Positions 1 through 8,811 of a stretch of DNA of 17,317 nucleotides are shown here, in pieces. The position numbers and the translations under genes were made by a program. This DNA comes from Bacteroides sp. CAG:144 (lineage in GTDB: Bacteria > Bacteroidota > Bacteroidia > Bacteroidales > UBA11471): NCBI GenBank assembly GCA_000434215.1, contig HF999745.1, positions 76,672 to 93,988 of the forward strand, in the 5' to 3' direction. The notes below the pieces were generated by a model. That model was given only the letters and a program-made list of their open reading frames with translations, was not told the origin of the DNA and did no database searches. Numbering within the stretch: the stretch's first letter is position 1; each line of letters starts with the position of its first letter.

Positions 1-1410
1 GTATTGGCAGCTCACGCTCAAAAAGGAATCCCCGCATTCGGAATCTACGGGCACGATGTGCAAGATCTTGACGACAACACTATCCCCGAAGACGTAGCCG
101 AAAAGATTCTCCGCTGGGCTCGCTCCGCCATTGCCGTCGCACAAATGCGCGGTGAAAGTTACTTGTCGATAGGCAGCCAGTGCATGGGTATAGCAGGCAG
201 CATCATCGATCAGGACTTTTTCCAAGAATACCTCGGTATGCGCAATGAAAGCGTGGACGAAGTGGAAATACTCCGCCGTATGGACGAAGGTATTTATGAT
301 AAAGAAGAATATGCAAAAGCAATGGCATGGGTAGAAAAATATTGTAAACCCAATGAAGGATGGGACAAAAATCGTCCTGAAAAACAAAAAGACCGCCCCG
401 CCAAAGACGCCGACTGGGAATTTGTTGTAAAAATGACGCTCATAATACGCGACTTGATGATCGGGAACCCCAGATTGAAAGAACTCGGATTCAAAGAAGA
501 GGCTATCGGGTACAATGCTATTGCCGCCGGTTTTCAAGGCCAACGCCAATGGACAGACTGGAAACCCAACGGCGATTTCAGTGAAGCTCTTATGTGTAGT
601 ACTTTCGATTGGAACGGCATTCGTGAATCATATGTATTGGCAACCGAAAACGATGCTTGTAACGGCGTTGCCATGCTATTCGGTAAGCTCTTGACCGGCT
701 GCGGACAAATGTTCTCCGATGTACGTACCTATTGGAGTCCCGAAGCCGTAAAACGTGTTACGGGCAAAGAACTTACCGGTCTTGCCGCCAACGGTATCAT
801 ACACCTCATCAACTCGGGTGCCACGACCCTCGACGCAACCGGAGCCAGTATCAATGCAGCCGGGGAAGCTTGTATGAAACCTTGCTGGGAAATGACCGAT
901 GCCGACGCCGAGGCCTGTTTGAAAAATACCAGTTGGTTACCTGCCGATCGGGATTATTTCCGTGGTGGAGGTTATTCTTCTCATTTCTTGTCGAAAGGAG
1001 GTATGCCGGTTACCATGTCCCGCCTCAATCTTGTAAAAGGCCTCGGCCCTGTATTGCAAATTGCCGAAGGTTGGACTGTCGATGTAGCTCCCGAAATTTT
1101 CGAGGTCATCAACAAACGCACCGATCCTACTTGGCCTACCACATGGTTCGCTCCCCGCTTGTGCGATAAACCGGCATTTAAAGATGTATATTCGGTAATG
1201 AATAACTGGGGAGCCAACCACGGCGCGATTTCTTATGGTCATATCGGAGCCGATCTCATCACATTGGCATCAATGCTTCGCATACCTGTATGCATGCACA
1301 ATGTCGAGGAAGACAAGATTTTCCGTCCCTCGGCATGGAATGCATTTGGTATGGACAAAGAAGGTGCCGACTATCGCGCTTGTGCCGCTTACGGACCTAT
1401 CTACAAATAA
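1..1410 (+). CDS. fucI: L-fucose isomerase, C-terminal part (cut by left window edge)
   Basis: Cytoplasmic aldose-ketose isomerase converting L-fucose to L-fuculose, the first intracellular step of fucose breakdown. The reading frame is open from base 1, so the visible 469 codons are the C-terminal part of a protein that is about 590 residues in E. coli. The start shown by a TTG at 4 is not a real start. The three active-site residues known from E. coli FucI (Glu337, Asp361, His528) have clear counterparts at the same distance from the C-terminus: Glu in ATEND (codon 646-648), Asp in FSDVRTYW (718-720) and His in NHGAIS (1219-1221). The conserved block STFDWNG precedes them. Expression is probably coupled to fucO, which starts 31 nt downstream; upstream fucose genes are outside the window. 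Nothing suggests damage other than the edge. Confidence 0.96.
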   Translation, partial: VLAAHAQKGIPAFGIYGHDVQDLDDNTIPEDVAEKILRWARSAIAVAQMRGESYLSIGSQCMGIAGSIIDQDFFQEYLGMRNESVDEVEILRRMDEGIYDKEEYAKAMAWVEKYCKPNEGWDKNRPEKQKDRPAKDADWEFVVKMTLIIRDLMIGNPRLKELGFKEEAIGYNAIAAGFQGQRQWTDWKPNGDFSEALMCSTFDWNGIRESYVLATENDACNGVAMLFGKLLTGCGQMFSDVRTYWSPEAVKRVTGKELTGLAANGIIHLINSGATTLDATGASINAAGEACMKPCWEMTDADAEACLKNTSWLPADRDYFRGGGYSSHFLSKGGMPVTMSRLNLVKGLGPVLQIAEGWTVDVAPEIFEVINKRTDPTWPTTWFAPRLCDKPAFKDVYSVMNNWGANHGAISYGHIGADLITLASMLRIPVCMHNVEEDKIFRPSAWNAFGMDKEGADYRACAAYGPIYK

Positions 1411-1441
1411 TATTTAACCCCAAAACCATTATTAAAAAACT

Positions 1442-2596
1442 ATGATCAACAGATTTGTTCTCAACGAAGTTTCATACTTCGGCCCCGGTGCCCGAGAAGT
1501 ATTGCCCAAAGAAGTAAAACGATTGGGACTGCACAAAGCATTTGTCGCCACAGACAAGGATCTCATTAAATTCGGAGTGGCCGATAAAGTTCTCAACGTA
1601 CTGAAAGAAGCCGGTATTCCTTATGAAATATTCAGTGATATAAAACCGAATCCGACCGTAGCAAACGTAAAAGCCGGAGTAAAAGCATTTGCCGAATCGG
1701 GTGCAGATTTTATTCTGGCTATCGGTGGAGGTTCGTCCATCGACACATCGAAAGCGATCGGAATTATTACCAACAACCCCGAATTCAGCGATGTCGTTTC
1801 TCTCGAAGGCGTAGCTGATACAAAAAAGAAATCGGTACCTATCATCGCCCTGCCCACCACCGCCGGTACAGCAGCAGAGGTAACCATCAACTATGTGATT
1901 ACCGACGAGAAAAACGAAAAGAAAATGGTATGTGTCGATCCTAACGACATACCCGCAATCGCCATTATCGATGCCGAACTCATGTACACTCTTCCCAAAA
2001 GCCTTACAGCGGCAACCGGTCTCGATGCATTAACTCACGCTATCGAAGGGTTGATTACCAAAGGGGCTTGGGAAATGAGCGACATGTTCGAAATAAAAGC
2101 CATTGAAATGATCAACCGTTATCTGGAAACAGCCGTCAACGAACCTCAAAATCCAGAAGCTCGCAACGGTATGGCCGTAGCTCAATATATCGCAGGTATG
2201 GCATTCTCAAATGTCGGCCTCGGCGTCGTACACGGTATGGCCCACCCGCTCGGAGCGATATTCGACATTCCTCACGGCGTTGCCAATGCTTTGTTACTGC
2301 CTACCATCATGGAGTTCAATGCCCCGGCAGCTCTCGACAAATATGTAACCATTGCAAAAGCCATGAATGTTTACAAAGACGGTATGAGCAAAGAAGAAGC
2401 TGCTCAAGCAGCCGTAGACGCAGTCAAATCCTTGGCTGTACGGGTAGGAATACCCCAGCATTTGAGTGAACTAGGAATCAAAGAGAGCGATCTGCCCAAG
2501 TTGGCCGATTCGGCTATTGCCGACGTTTGCACTCCCGGTAATCCGCGCGAAGTAACCCGGGATATTATCCTTGATCTCTATCGCAAGGTCCTCTAA
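1442..2596 (+). CDS. fucO: Lactaldehyde reductase (1,2-propanediol-forming), iron-dependent alcohol dehydrogenase
   Basis: Reduces L-lactaldehyde, the product of fuculose-1-phosphate aldolase, to (S)-1,2-propanediol with NADH, regenerating NAD+ during anaerobic growth on fucose or rhamnose. The 384-residue protein has the usual length of group III (iron-activated) alcohol dehydrogenases. The nucleotide-binding motif GGGSSIDTSKAIG lies at residues 95-107. Metal ligands are seen as Asp195 and His199 (LDALTHAIEG), His264 (GVVHGMAHPLG) and His278 (FDIPHG), matching the D/H/H/H set of E. coli FucO. The ATG at 1442 is the only sensible start and sits 31 nt after fucI. A strong terminator follows the stop codon. 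The family is certain; FucO rather than another group III dehydrogenase rests on placement inside the fucose operon and overall similarity. Confidence 0.93.
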   Translation: MINRFVLNEVSYFGPGAREVLPKEVKRLGLHKAFVATDKDLIKFGVADKVLNVLKEAGIPYEIFSDIKPNPTVANVKAGVKAFAESGADFILAIGGGSSIDTSKAIGIITNNPEFSDVVSLEGVADTKKKSVPIIALPTTAGTAAEVTINYVITDEKNEKKMVCVDPNDIPAIAIIDAELMYTLPKSLTAATGLDALTHAIEGLITKGAWEMSDMFEIKAIEMINRYLETAVNEPQNPEARNGMAVAQYIAGMAFSNVGLGVVHGMAHPLGAIFDIPHGVANALLLPTIMEFNAPAALDKYVTIAKAMNVYKDGMSKEEAAQAAVDAVKSLAVRVGIPQHLSELGIKESDLPKLADSAIADVCTPGNPREVTRDIILDLYRKVL

Positions 2597-2606
2597 TAGA
2601 ATCCAC

Positions 2607-2642
2607 AGATTGTTAAGGCCTTAGGCCTTAACAATCTTTTTT
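2607..2642 (+). terminator. Intrinsic terminator after fucO
   Basis: A perfect 14-bp inverted repeat (2607-2620 with 2624-2637) with a TTA loop and a GGCC-containing top is followed by a run of T to 2642. This is the classic form of a rho-independent terminator. It lies between fucO (stop 2594-2596) and the mutarotase gene (start 2664). The stem is self-complementary, but there is no matching T-run for the minus strand that would serve a convergent gene, and none is nearby. Confidence 0.9.
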
Positions 2643-2663
2643 CTCTTAAATCTTAAAACACAC

Positions 2664-3050
2664 ATGGAAACACCGCACACAGGATATAGGGTACAGTCAT
2701 ATAGCCAACCCGTTAAAAGATATTGTCAGACCCTCAATCTTAAAGAAAATCCCGAACTGATTGCTGAATATCGCAAACGGCACCTTAAAGAAAACGCCTG
2801 GCCCGAAATATTGGAGGGTATCAGAGAAGTAGGAATACTCGAAATGGAAATCTATATTTTAGGAAGCCGTCTATTCATGATTGTAGAAACGCCTCTCGAT
2901 TTCGACTGGGACGAGGCCATGCAACGCTTAAACACGCTGCCCCGCCAGCAAGAATGGGAAGATTATATGTCTATTTTCCAACAAGCCAAACCGGGAGCAT
3001 CATCGTCAGAGAAATGGCAGCAAATGGAGCGTATGTTTAAGCTCTACTAG
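2664..3050 (+). CDS. RhaM-family sugar mutarotase (probable L-fucose mutarotase)
   Basis: Small cytoplasmic protein of the L-rhamnose mutarotase family (RhaM, formerly DUF718), which interconverts alpha and beta anomers of 6-deoxy sugars so that the downstream isomerase is supplied with its preferred form. Visible family marks in the 128 residues are KRYCQTLNL near residues 18-26, the YRKRH segment with the putative catalytic His40, the following AWPEI (45-49), the EMEIYILGSRLFMIVET strands and a C-terminal W-x-x-M-E-R-M-F block. The first 15 or so residues extend beyond the shortest RhaM proteins, but no other start is available. The gene sits between fucO and fucP, so fucose is a likelier substrate than rhamnose; this is inference from context. 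It is not of the FucU fold family found in E. coli. It begins only 21 nt after a strong terminator. Confidence 0.88.
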   Translation: METPHTGYRVQSYSQPVKRYCQTLNLKENPELIAEYRKRHLKENAWPEILEGIREVGILEMEIYILGSRLFMIVETPLDFDWDEAMQRLNTLPRQQEWEDYMSIFQQAKPGASSSEKWQQMERMFKLY

Positions 3051-3210
3051 CATATCCAGACGAAAAACTATCAACACACGAAAAAGAGGCTGCAAAGAAA
3101 TTATCGGCCAACACATAGAACTCGTGTCATGAAAGAAATTTTCGCAGCAAAAATAAATTCCTGAATGACGGGGATTTCTTTAATGTTAAATCCTTTCAAA
3201 AAACAAATGA
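3051..3210. other. Intergenic region between mutarotase gene and fucP
   Basis: This 160-nt gap holds no supported gene. No clean TTTG / TAnnTTTG promoter pair is visible on the + strand. It contains an imperfect inverted repeat, CATGAAAGAAAT at 3128-3139 against ATTTCTTTAATG at 3174-3185 (11 of 12 positions pair), enclosing about 34 nt and ending about 25 nt before the fucP ATG. It could be a leader structure or chance; no T-run follows that would make it a terminator. Confidence 0.4.
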
Positions 3211-4437
3211 ATGAAACAAAAAACAAGTTTGGTACGAATGGCAGACGGGAGAAATTTGCTAGTACCTTTTCTATTGATAACAACACTCTTCTTTCTATGG
3301 GGATTTGCTCATAGCATTTTAGATGTCTTGAACAAACACTTTCAAGATGCATTGGGTATCAATAAAACAAAATCGGCTTTGGTGCAAGCGGTCGTATATA
3401 GCGGATATTTTCTAATGGCTCTACCGGCTGGAGAAATCATACGACGATTCGGATATAGAGTTGGAGTACTGACGGGTTTACTTCTTTATGGGTGCGGAGC
3501 ATTGTTATTCATTCCGGGCGGAGAAATAAAATCATTCGAATTTTTCTTATTTTCACTCTTCGTCATCGGCTGTGGATTGACCTGTCTGGAAACGGCAGCA
3601 AATCCATACGTAACGGTTTTGGGAGAAAAAAATTCCGCCGAACGTAGAATCAACTTAGCTCAGTCTTTCAATGGATTGGGCTGGATATGCGGTCCTCTGG
3701 TCGGAGGCTATTTCCTCTTCGGAAACGGTACCGGAGGAAACATTTCGATGCCATACGCTATTATCGGAGGAGTAGCTTTACTAGTAGCCCTCCTATTTTC
3801 GCGGGTAAAGTTGCCCGAAATCACACCTGAGGTCGATTCTACGGAAAAGAACGCAGACGGGGAAACTACCATACATAAAAGTTTATGGAAACATAAAAAC
3901 TTCACATACGGGCTTTTAGCATTATTTTTGTATATAGCAGCTCAAACCGGTATCAATAGTTTTTTCATCAATTATGCTACGGAAAATGCCGGCATATCGG
4001 CCCAAGAGGCATCTCTTTGGCTTTCGTTCGTCGGTATGGGGTTATTTACGGTAGGGCGTATGGGAGGTAGCTGGATCATGAGCAAAATACGTGCAGAAAA
4101 AGTATTGATCGTATGTGCTCTCGGTGCTACATTGGCTATGATACTGGCAATCTTTACATCGGGAATGGCTGGTGTAAGCAGCTTTTTCTTATGTTTCTTG
4201 TGCGAATCGATCATGTTCCCGACTATTTTTGCTTTATCCATTAGAGGATTGGGCGAACAGACCAAAAGAGCCTCTTCATTCTTGATCATGTCGATTGTCG
4301 GCGGTGCTATCGCACCTGTTCTAATGGGGTATATTGCCGATACTGTATCTATGTCTTTGGCTTTTCTCATTCCATTGGGCTGTTTCTTATTTATCTTAGG
4401 ATTTGCATTAAGTTTCAAAAAACTTTTACAAGCATAA
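3211..4437 (+). CDS. fucP: L-fucose:H+ symporter
   Basis: Inner-membrane sugar/proton symporter of the major facilitator superfamily, FucP branch, importing L-fucose. The 408-residue protein consists almost wholly of hydrophobic segments, consistent with 12 membrane helices and a charged loop near residues 205-230. The family start motif FFLWGFAHSILDVLNKHFQ lies at 27-45. The two acidic residues needed for transport in E. coli FucP (Asp46 and Glu135) have counterparts here at Asp38 and Glu127 (CLETAANPYVTVLG), with the same 89-residue separation. The ATG at 3211 is chosen; an ATG at 3207 is out of frame and closes at once. It is the last gene of the fucose unit, and its stop codon lies inside the stem of a strong terminator. 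Confidence 0.94.
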   Translation: MKQKTSLVRMADGRNLLVPFLLITTLFFLWGFAHSILDVLNKHFQDALGINKTKSALVQAVVYSGYFLMALPAGEIIRRFGYRVGVLTGLLLYGCGALLFIPGGEIKSFEFFLFSLFVIGCGLTCLETAANPYVTVLGEKNSAERRINLAQSFNGLGWICGPLVGGYFLFGNGTGGNISMPYAIIGGVALLVALLFSRVKLPEITPEVDSTEKNADGETTIHKSLWKHKNFTYGLLALFLYIAAQTGINSFFINYATENAGISAQEASLWLSFVGMGLFTVGRMGGSWIMSKIRAEKVLIVCALGATLAMILAIFTSGMAGVSSFFLCFLCESIMFPTIFALSIRGLGEQTKRASSFLIMSIVGGAIAPVLMGYIADTVSMSLAFLIPLGCFLFILGFALSFKKLLQA

Positions 4438-4482
4438 AAGAAAGAGGGGTATCAAAGATGATACCCCTCTTTCTTTTATGCT
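4431..4482. terminator. Bidirectional terminator between convergent fucP and M13 peptidase genes
   Basis: A perfect 24-bp inverted repeat (4431-4454 with 4459-4482) with loop AAGA. The top of the stem is GC-rich (GAGGGGTATCA) and the base is A-rich on one arm and T-rich on the other, so on either strand a stable hairpin is followed by a TTTCTTTT tract. It lies between fucP (+, stop at 4435-4437, inside the stem) and the M13 peptidase gene (-, stop at 4493-4495), and so fits a shared terminator for both transcripts. Confidence 0.92.
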
Positions 4483-4492
4483 AATTACTAAA

Positions 4493-6520
4493 TTACCAAA
4501 TCACAACCCGATCTTCGGGAGCCATATACATAGGCTGTTCGGGTGTAATTCCGAATGCCTGATAGAAAGTTTCGATATTCCGAAGTGCGGCATTCACACG
4601 CCATTTTCCCAATGAATGCGGATCAGTTTTCGTCCGACGTAGTATTTCCTCATCTCGAATGTTTGACGCCCACAAGTTTGCGTATGCCAAGTAAAAACGC
4701 TGCTCGGGAGTAAATCCGTCAATAATAGGCAACTTCTCTCCTTCCGTGGCATTTTCAAAAGCTGTGTATGCGACACGTAAACCTCCCTGATCGGCAATAT
4801 TCTCTCCCAAAGTGAAACGTCCGTCGGCATGTACTGTATCAATAACAATAATGCTACTATACTGATCGGCCAAAATATCGGCTCGGAGATTGAACTGACG
4901 CGTATCTTCGGAAGTCCACCAATCACTAAGGTTGCCATCTTTATCGAATTGACGTCCCATATCATCGAAACCATGTGTCATTTCATGTCCGATAACAACA
5001 CCGATAGCTCCGTAATTGACGGCATCATCGGCATCGGCATAAAAGAATGGTGGCTGCAAAATACCTGCTGGAAAACAGATTTCATTGGTAGTCGGGTTAT
5101 AATAAGCGTTCACGGTCTGCGGGCTCATATACCATATCGACTTATCGACCTCCTTGCCTACTTTTTCGAGCATATAAGCCGTCTCGAATTTAGAGGCGTT
5201 TTTAAGATTTTCCCAGTAACTTTTCTCGGGAGATATTTCAAGGGCCGTATAATCGCGCCATTTGTCGGGATACCCTATTTTGACCGTTATCGCCGCCAAT
5301 TTTTCAAGAGCACGAGCTTTGGTTTTTTCGCTCATCCAATCGAGATGTTCGATGTGTTGTTGTAGCGCCTTCTGCAAATTCGCGACCAATTTCAACATAC
5401 GATTTTTCGACTCCTGCGGAAAATATTTTTTTACATATATCTCACCCAATGCCTCACTCAAAACAGCATCGGTTGTCGCAAGCGAACGTTTCCATCGTAA
5501 CCGGGGTTCTTGTTGACCGGATAAAGTCCGTCCGTAAAAATCGAATTTGGCCTCATAAAACTCATCGCTCAAATACGACGCGGCACTATTCAATACCGTA
5601 AACGCCATATAGTCTTTTACTTCCTGTAATGAAAGCCGAGTATATAACTTGTCTACTCCATCGATAAATGCCAATTGTCCGGCATCGATGTATTGTAAGC
5701 TATCCACTCCCAACGATGTAAAAAAGCCATTCCAGTCAAAACCTTTTTCTCGCCTCAGAAAATCGGTATACGACATTCTATTGTAATTTTTCTGCGGATC
5801 CCGTAATTCCACCCGGGTATAAGAAAGGCGAGCCAATTCGGTTTCTATTTTCATAACCGATTGAGCCGCTTTTCGGGCCGATTCGGGAGAATACCCTGCT
5901 AATGTAAACAAGCGCTCTATATATTTTATATAAGATTCCCTCAAAGCGATATTCGTACTATCTGCCGACAAATAATAATCACGGTCTCCCATAGCAATAC
6001 CGCCTTGATTAAGGCTCAACAAATTCACGCTGCTATTCTTGCTATCCGGCCCGACATATACAAAAAAGAACGGATATACCCCTTCGGCATGAAGCCGACC
6101 GATAACAGACGACATATTTTTCATATCCGTAATCCCATTTATCTCTTCCAAATCGGCAACCACGGGTGCAAATCCTTCGGCATTGAGGCGTACACTGTCA
6201 AGCCCCAAATTGTACAAATCACTTACTTTGGCGGCAATACTTCCATCAATTTGTTTCTTCTCTGATAATTCTGTAACCAAAGTGTGCATTTGCTCCTCGC
6301 ACAAATCGGCCAATCGATCGAATGAACCATAACGGCTATATTCGGGTTTCAACGGATTATTGGCAATCCAACCACCACAAGCATACTGATAAAAATCGAC
6401 TCCGGGCGCTACACTCAAATCAAAATTAGACTGGGATAGCGGTTTCTCTTTCTCTTGTTTTCCCGAGCAAGCCGAAAAAGTCAGTGCTGCCATTAACGAT
6501 AACATCATTGTTTTTTTCAT
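4493..6520 (-). CDS. M13-family zinc endopeptidase (neprilysin/PepO type), lipoprotein
   Basis: Cell-envelope zinc metallopeptidase that cleaves peptides. The 675 residues match the full length of the family. The N-terminus is a lipoprotein signal (MKKTMMLSLMAALTFSAC) with lipid-bearing Cys18. The M13 N-terminal domain starts with PGVDFYQYACGGW (39-51). The catalytic domain holds NAYYNP (471-476), the zinc motif HEMTH (512-516) with catalytic Glu513, and the third ligand Glu573 in GENIADQGG, with Asp577. The protein ends in Trp, as is usual for the family, although the common Cys four residues from the end is absent (VVIW). It starts 30 nt after the ABC-F gene, so the two are probably co-transcribed, although no functional link is evident. 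The start ATG at 6520 gives the intact signal peptide. A pepO label is possible, but the physiological substrate is unknown. Confidence 0.95.
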   Translation of the reverse strand: MKKTMMLSLMAALTFSACSGKQEKEKPLSQSNFDLSVAPGVDFYQYACGGWIANNPLKPEYSRYGSFDRLADLCEEQMHTLVTELSEKKQIDGSIAAKVSDLYNLGLDSVRLNAEGFAPVVADLEEINGITDMKNMSSVIGRLHAEGVYPFFFVYVGPDSKNSSVNLLSLNQGGIAMGDRDYYLSADSTNIALRESYIKYIERLFTLAGYSPESARKAAQSVMKIETELARLSYTRVELRDPQKNYNRMSYTDFLRREKGFDWNGFFTSLGVDSLQYIDAGQLAFIDGVDKLYTRLSLQEVKDYMAFTVLNSAASYLSDEFYEAKFDFYGRTLSGQQEPRLRWKRSLATTDAVLSEALGEIYVKKYFPQESKNRMLKLVANLQKALQQHIEHLDWMSEKTKARALEKLAAITVKIGYPDKWRDYTALEISPEKSYWENLKNASKFETAYMLEKVGKEVDKSIWYMSPQTVNAYYNPTTNEICFPAGILQPPFFYADADDAVNYGAIGVVIGHEMTHGFDDMGRQFDKDGNLSDWWTSEDTRQFNLRADILADQYSSIIVIDTVHADGRFTLGENIADQGGLRVAYTAFENATEGEKLPIIDGFTPEQRFYLAYANLWASNIRDEEILRRTKTDPHSLGKWRVNAALRNIETFYQAFGITPEQPMYMAPEDRVVIW

Positions 6521-6550
6521 AACATCGGTATTTAGTTATTTTGCTTATAT

Positions 6551-8518
6551 TTATTTCTCACTTACAGATACTTCTTTTCGCATTTTTTCCAGTATATCTG
6601 TCTGCTCGACCCATAATTCCGTTAAAGCTTCGGCATCTTTCTTCAAAGTTCCGTGTTTCATACATAAATCTATATCGGCCATACCCTCTGGAGTAGCCAG
6701 ACGAGCTTCGATAGCAGAGATTTCTGTATCAAGTTTTGCCAAACGCTGTTCGGTATCGGCAATAGCACGTTCCTGACGTTTCAATTTCCTCTGCCACTCT
6801 TTACGGGCTTCAAACGACAACTTATTTTCTACGGTAGAAGTCGATGTCTTTTCAGCCGGAATTTGAGATCGATCCTGTGATCTCGATTTTACTTCCAACT
6901 CTTTTAACGAAGCCATTTTTTTCGCCGCCAAAAAATCATATATCCCGCCTAAATGTTCTCGAACTTTCTGCTGCCCGAACTCGTACACTTTCGATACCAA
7001 TCCATCAAGAAATTCCCTATCGTGCGATACGACGATAAGAGTCCCGTCAAAATCTTTCAGAGCCTGTTTCAGAACATCTTTTGTACGCATATCGAGATGG
7101 TTGGTTGGTTCGTCGAGAATCAACAGATTGACAGGTTCGAGCAACAAACGAATCATGGCAAGCCGCGTCTTTTCTCCTCCTGACAAAACTTTCACCTTTT
7201 TTTCCGAAGCCTCTCCACCAAACATAAACGCCCCCAATATATCTCGTATTTTGGTACGAATATCACCGACAGCCACTCTATCTATCGTATCGAATACCGT
7301 TACAGATTCGTCAAGAAGCTGAGCTTGATTCTGCGCAAAATATCCGATTTTCACATTGTGTCCTATTTTCAACTCTCCATCATAAGGAATCTCTCCCATG
7401 ATACATTTTACAAGTGTAGATTTTCCCTCGCCGTTCTTCCCGACAAAAGCGACTTTTTCTCCTCGCTTGATTGTAAAATCGGCATGTGCAAAAACAACAT
7501 GGTCGCCATAACTTTTCCCCATATTCTTAGCAATAACAGGGTAATCACCCGACCGAGGAGCTGGAGGAAATCGTAAACGCAATCGGGAATTGTCTACTTC
7601 GTCGACCTCTATGCGTTCTATTTTTTCCAGTTGTTTGATACGCGACTGTACTTGCACCGACTTTGTGGCTTTATAACGGAAACGTTCGATAAATGCCTCG
7701 GTATCCTGTATCTGCTTCTGCTGATTCTCAAAGGCCCGCTGCTGCTGTTCAAGACGCTCGGCTCGTAACTGCACATATTTAGAATAATTCACCCGATAAT
7801 CGTAAATATGCCCGAGAGAAATTTCGATCGTACGATTGGTTACATTATCGATAAACGCCCGGTCGTGTGAAACCAATACAACGGCATTGGCCCTTGTGGA
7901 AAGAAACATTTCAAGCCACTGTATCGATTCTATGTCCAAATGGTTAGTAGGCTCGTCGAGCAACAATACATCGGGGCGTTGCAAAAGCAATTTGGCCAAT
8001 TCGATACGCATACGCCAGCCGCCACTGAACTCGGAAGTCGATCGGTTAAAATCACTCCGCAAAAAACCAAGTCCCAATAGCGTTTTTTCTATTTCGGCCT
8101 GATAATTACCGTTGCCCGACAGTGCAAGTTGTTCGCTTACCTGAGAAATACGGTCGATCAATTCCTGATACGAATCACTTTCATAATCGGTACGTTCGGC
8201 CAATTCTGTATTCATTTGATCAAGACGTTCCTGCATCTCCTGAATATGAGAAAACGCCAATGCTGCCTCCTCGGTAACCGTACGGCTATCAGAAAGTTGC
8301 ATTTGCTGCGGCAAATACCCAATGGTTATATCTTTGGGCATATTTACCGATCCTGCCGACGGTTGTTGAAGCCCCGCTATGATTTTGAGCATAGTAGACT
8401 TGCCGGCACCGTTTTTACCGACCAATGCTATACGGTCTTTTTTATTAATGACATACGTTATCTTATCGAGCAATGTAAACCCACCGAATTCTACGGTCAG
8501 ACCCTCTATTGAAATCAT
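6551..8518 (-). CDS. ABC-F family ATPase (Uup/YheS-like ribosome-associated)
   Basis: Soluble protein with two ABC ATPase domains and no membrane segment, typical of ABC-F translation factors that bind the ribosomal E site. From the ATG at 8518 the protein has 655 residues. Domain 1 has Walker A GKNGAGKS (34-41), a signature FSGGW and Walker B LLLDEPTNHLD. An arginine- and glutamine-rich linker follows. Domain 2 has Walker A GKNGEGKS, signature LSGGEKTRLA and a second LILDEPTNHLD. A charged coiled coil of about 85 residues closes the protein, as in Uup and YheS. The longer frame to 8554 would use a TTG and adds 12 residues absent from the family, so ATG 8518, giving MISIEGLTVEFGG, is preferred. 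It is likely housekeeping; acquired antibiotic-protection ABC-F proteins usually lack this C-terminal tail, but that role cannot be excluded by eye. Confidence 0.93.
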   Translation of the reverse strand: MISIEGLTVEFGGFTLLDKITYVINKKDRIALVGKNGAGKSTMLKIIAGLQQPSAGSVNMPKDITIGYLPQQMQLSDSRTVTEEAALAFSHIQEMQERLDQMNTELAERTDYESDSYQELIDRISQVSEQLALSGNGNYQAEIEKTLLGLGFLRSDFNRSTSEFSGGWRMRIELAKLLLQRPDVLLLDEPTNHLDIESIQWLEMFLSTRANAVVLVSHDRAFIDNVTNRTIEISLGHIYDYRVNYSKYVQLRAERLEQQQRAFENQQKQIQDTEAFIERFRYKATKSVQVQSRIKQLEKIERIEVDEVDNSRLRLRFPPAPRSGDYPVIAKNMGKSYGDHVVFAHADFTIKRGEKVAFVGKNGEGKSTLVKCIMGEIPYDGELKIGHNVKIGYFAQNQAQLLDESVTVFDTIDRVAVGDIRTKIRDILGAFMFGGEASEKKVKVLSGGEKTRLAMIRLLLEPVNLLILDEPTNHLDMRTKDVLKQALKDFDGTLIVVSHDREFLDGLVSKVYEFGQQKVREHLGGIYDFLAAKKMASLKELEVKSRSQDRSQIPAEKTSTSTVENKLSFEARKEWQRKLKRQERAIADTEQRLAKLDTEISAIEARLATPEGMADIDLCMKHGTLKKDAEALTELWVEQTDILEKMRKEVSVSEK

Positions 8519-8574
8519 AATAGTCGTGTTCTTAAATTTTGCCTGTTTCCACAATAGGCATTCTCAAAACACGG

Positions 8575-8582
8575 CAAAGGTA
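8575..8582 (-). promoter_or_regulatory. Candidate -7 promoter box TACCTTTG for ABC-F gene
   Basis: On the minus strand this reads TACCTTTG, an exact match to the Bacteroidota -7 consensus TAnnTTTG. Transcription would begin close to 8568 and give a leader of about 50 nt before the ATG at 8518. No clear TTTG -33 box is seen at the usual distance upstream, so the call is tentative. Confidence 0.45.
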
Positions 8583-8656
8583 CACATTTTTACCCGAAGA
8601 GCATATATCCGTTTTCGTATTAAAAAAATCAGGGAAGAATCCTTACCAATTTTATG

Positions 8657-8664
8657 CAAAGTTA
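8657..8664 (-). promoter_or_regulatory. Second candidate -7 promoter box TAACTTTG
   Basis: On the minus strand this reads TAACTTTG, again an exact TAnnTTTG match, preceded by a T-rich CTTTTC at the rough -33 distance (8680-8685). Transcription from here would give a leader of about 130 nt for the ABC-F gene. The rest of 8519-8811 holds no supported gene, and I see no convincing intrinsic terminator for the transglutaminase gene upstream. Confidence 0.35.
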
Positions 8665-8811
8665 CAAAAGACCTCCGGAGAAAAGCTGCCTCATTCAGCC
8701 ATTCCTCATACAATACCTTGCACACCATCTGTAAGGCAAAGTTGTAGCGCCATCTCCTCATGCGTCGCCAACCCGTACTTTAAGGACACTCTCCCCATAT
8801 TTAAAAGAGAT

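Noticed and set aside
732..1169. Open frame of 145 codons within fucI on the same strand
   Set aside because: It lies wholly inside the conserved fucI frame, and its product is Arg/Cys-rich with no family features.
4829..5365. Open frame of 178 codons opposite the M13 peptidase gene
   Set aside because: It is a shadow of the peptidase catalytic region, without domain features of its own.
8564..8761. 65-codon frame on the minus strand in the gap before the ABC-F gene
   Set aside because: It contains both candidate -7 promoter boxes, has no ribosome binding site and no recognised homology; the region is better explained as a promoter region.
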